A DNA stretch of 7,445 bases, from assembly GCA_047616325.1 (NCBI GenBank), contig JBLHGN010000181.1, positions 1-7,445 of the forward strand. Direction: 5' to 3'. The notes beneath the pieces are model-generated. The model had not been told where the DNA came from and searched no databases. It saw only the letters and a program-made list of their open reading frames with translations. Both the position numbers and the translations under genes were made by a program. This document shows positions 6,899 to 7,445 of this stretch, piece after piece; within the stretch, counting starts at the first letter, position 1, and every line of letters begins with the position of its first letter. The stretch is from JBLHGN01 sp047616325 (lineage in GTDB: Bacteria; Pseudomonadota; Gammaproteobacteria; Pseudomonadales; Cellvibrionaceae).

Positions 6899-6928
6899 GT
6901 TATAAATTCAATTAAATGAATTCGCGAA
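6899..6928 (-). promoter_or_regulatory. Promoter candidate and AT-rich dyad upstream of the GGDEF/EAL gene
   Basis: On the minus strand, TATAAC (6899-6904) is a good -10 match, 46 bp before the start codon. The -35 region is poor. Directly upstream, AATTCA (6905-6910) and TGAATT (6917-6922) form a dyad with a 6-bp spacer, followed by the palindrome TTCGCGAA (6921-6928). A repeat placed between -35 and -10 is where a repressor or remodelling activator could bind. I cannot name the regulator. Confidence 0.3.
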
Positions 6929-6959
6929 AATGGATTTTTCTCGCTTTTCAGCTGTTTAT

Positions 6960-6979
6960 CTGTGCGGTGTCCCGCATAG
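6960..6979. repeat. Eight-base-pair hairpin at the edge of the degraded right flank
   Basis: CTGTGCGG (6960-6967) pairs with CCGCATAG (6972-6979) around a TGTC loop; seven pairs are Watson-Crick and one is G-T. No T-run follows on either strand. A competing stem, TCCCG (6970-6974) with CGGGA (6983-6987), overlaps it. It sits about 25 bp from where the DUF2254 remnant ends, so it may be the end of a mobile element or a recombination site, but no transposase is visible. The rest of 6854-7004 holds only the promoter candidate. Confidence 0.45.
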
Positions 6980-7004
6980 CGACGGGAATTCATTAGAAAT
7001 GTAA

Positions 7005-7196
7005 TTAATCTAAGGGAATGCCGCCCCCTAACAGCCGTGGACACTAAGTTAGTTGTTGGTTAAACTCGGTAGAGTCTAGTTCGATCAACACGACCACAAA
7101 GGCTATGCTGCCCGCAACCATCAGCGAAGGCATAAGCCAGAAGTTAGAAGCCAGACCGCAGATTGCCCTATAACTGTGTTTTCTATGTTTATTCAT
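7005..7196 (-). pseudogene. N-terminal remnant of a DUF2254-type membrane protein
   Basis: From ATG at 7196, 50 codons run to TAG at 7044-7046. The frame then continues to TAA at 7005-7007. The translated start has a basic head (MNKHRKHSYR), then FWLMPSLMV and a membrane helix ending IELD (about 19-41). This matches my recollection of the N-terminus of DUF2254 proteins (S/F-W-x-x-P-x-L-x-V, then a helix ending L-D). After the amber, CPRLLGGG still resembles the family's W-x-x-x-P-R-L-x-G-x-G segment. Resemblance then stops at IPLD, whereas full DUF2254 proteins are roughly 400 residues. The gene is therefore truncated and also carries a nonsense codon. GGAAG lies seven bases before the ATG, overlapping a GGAGG that is too close to be ideal. 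It follows a membrane-protein fragment by 51 bp. Family assignment is from memory of conserved features, not a search. Confidence 0.55.
7044..7046 (-). other. In-frame amber codon in the DUF2254 remnant
   Basis: Plus-strand CTA reads as TAG at codon 51. The following codons (CPRLLGGG) appear to continue the same family, and family members often have a tryptophan near here. A TGG-to-TAG or CAG-to-TAG substitution would explain it. Confidence 0.55.
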
Positions 7197-7247
7197 GCCT
7201 CCGCTTCCAAATAATTTGCATACTAGCTTTTACACCCTGTCTCTCCG

Positions 7248-7445
7248 TTAGGACGGACTTTCGGTCTTTACATGACGGAGTAGCAGCGGACGCCCGAATA
7301 GTGCAAGAAGCACCAGCACTCCGAGAAAAATGAGCGCTAAGGGATCAGTTGAAATCAAGCGAACGATGAGGGCAACTGAAGCTGTGGCTGCCGCAACTGC
7401 ACCAAAGCTCGTGAACACCCGCAAGCCAGCCCGCTGAAAAAAAGC
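7248..7445 (-). CDS. C-terminal end of an unidentified membrane protein (partial)
   Basis: The frame enters from the right edge and runs 65 codons to TAA at 7248-7250; its start lies outside the window. Two hydrophobic helices are visible, about residues 10-31 (VFTSFGAVAAATASVALIV) and 35-56 (PLALIFLGVLVLLALFG), each followed by arginines, then a short polar tail ending KTESPS. The arginines after the helices suggest cytoplasmic ends, although both helices carry them, so topology is uncertain. The composition is clearly that of an integral membrane protein, and the frame is uninterrupted. I cannot assign a family from this end. A DUF2254-type remnant follows after 51 bp on the same strand, so the two may once have been an operon. 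A small TCCGT/ACGGA hairpin (7244-7257) overlaps the stop codon but lacks a T-run. Confidence 0.6.
   Translation of the reverse strand, partial: AFFQRAGLRVFTSFGAVAAATASVALIVRLISTDPLALIFLGVLVLLALFGRPLLLRHVKTESPS

Noticed and set aside
7244..7257. TCCGT-TAGG-ACGGA hairpin as a terminator
   Set aside because: It overlaps the stop codon of the partial membrane gene and is not followed by a T-run.
1..7445. CRISPR array, tRNA, rRNA, or complete insertion sequence
   Set aside because: No regularly spaced repeats, no cloverleaf or rRNA motifs, and no transposase or integrase frame seen on either strand.

Overview
This window looks like chromosomal DNA from a mid-GC gammaproteobacterium. That rests on the protein styles: a class II fumarase, a P1B-1 copper ATPase with YHS plus heavy-metal-binding N-terminal domains, and a REC-PAS-GGDEF-EAL regulator. 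I cannot name the genus. All three intact genes, and almost all recognisable fragments, lie on the minus strand, so transcription runs from high to low coordinates.

Right edge (7445 to about 6980): the C-terminal end of an unidentified two-helix membrane protein runs in from outside the window. It is followed by a short remnant of the N-terminus of a DUF2254-type membrane protein, which has an in-frame amber codon and then loses family resemblance. A hairpin at 6960-6979 and an AT-rich promoter-like region come next.

Core (6853 to 785): a c-di-GMP turnover protein (receiver, PAS, GGDEF with I-site, EAL), then fumC, then a Cu+/Ag+-exporting ATPase (copA type). Gaps of 112 and 161 bp separate them. 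These gaps contain no convincing rho-independent terminators, but they are large enough for separate promoters. The copA start is placed at 3112 because of a strong ribosome binding site, 37 codons inside the longest open frame.

Left edge (784 to 1): downstream of copA is a SHOCT-type small membrane protein gene, a common companion of copper genes. It is interrupted by one amber codon and is otherwise intact from ribosome binding site to stop. Further left is a small plus-strand open frame of unknown nature and a pair of 8-bp repeats.

Working model (inference): copA exports cytoplasmic copper(I), and FumC is an iron-sulfur-free fumarase that would keep the TCA cycle running when copper destroys the Fe-S clusters of class I fumarases. 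The two together make sense as a copper-tolerance unit. The neighbouring c-di-GMP protein could link the locus to surface or biofilm state, but nothing in the sequence proves shared regulation. The flanks show decay: two gene remnants with single-base amber codons, and orphan fragments. I found no clear undescribed system, CRISPR array, RNA gene or complete insertion sequence.
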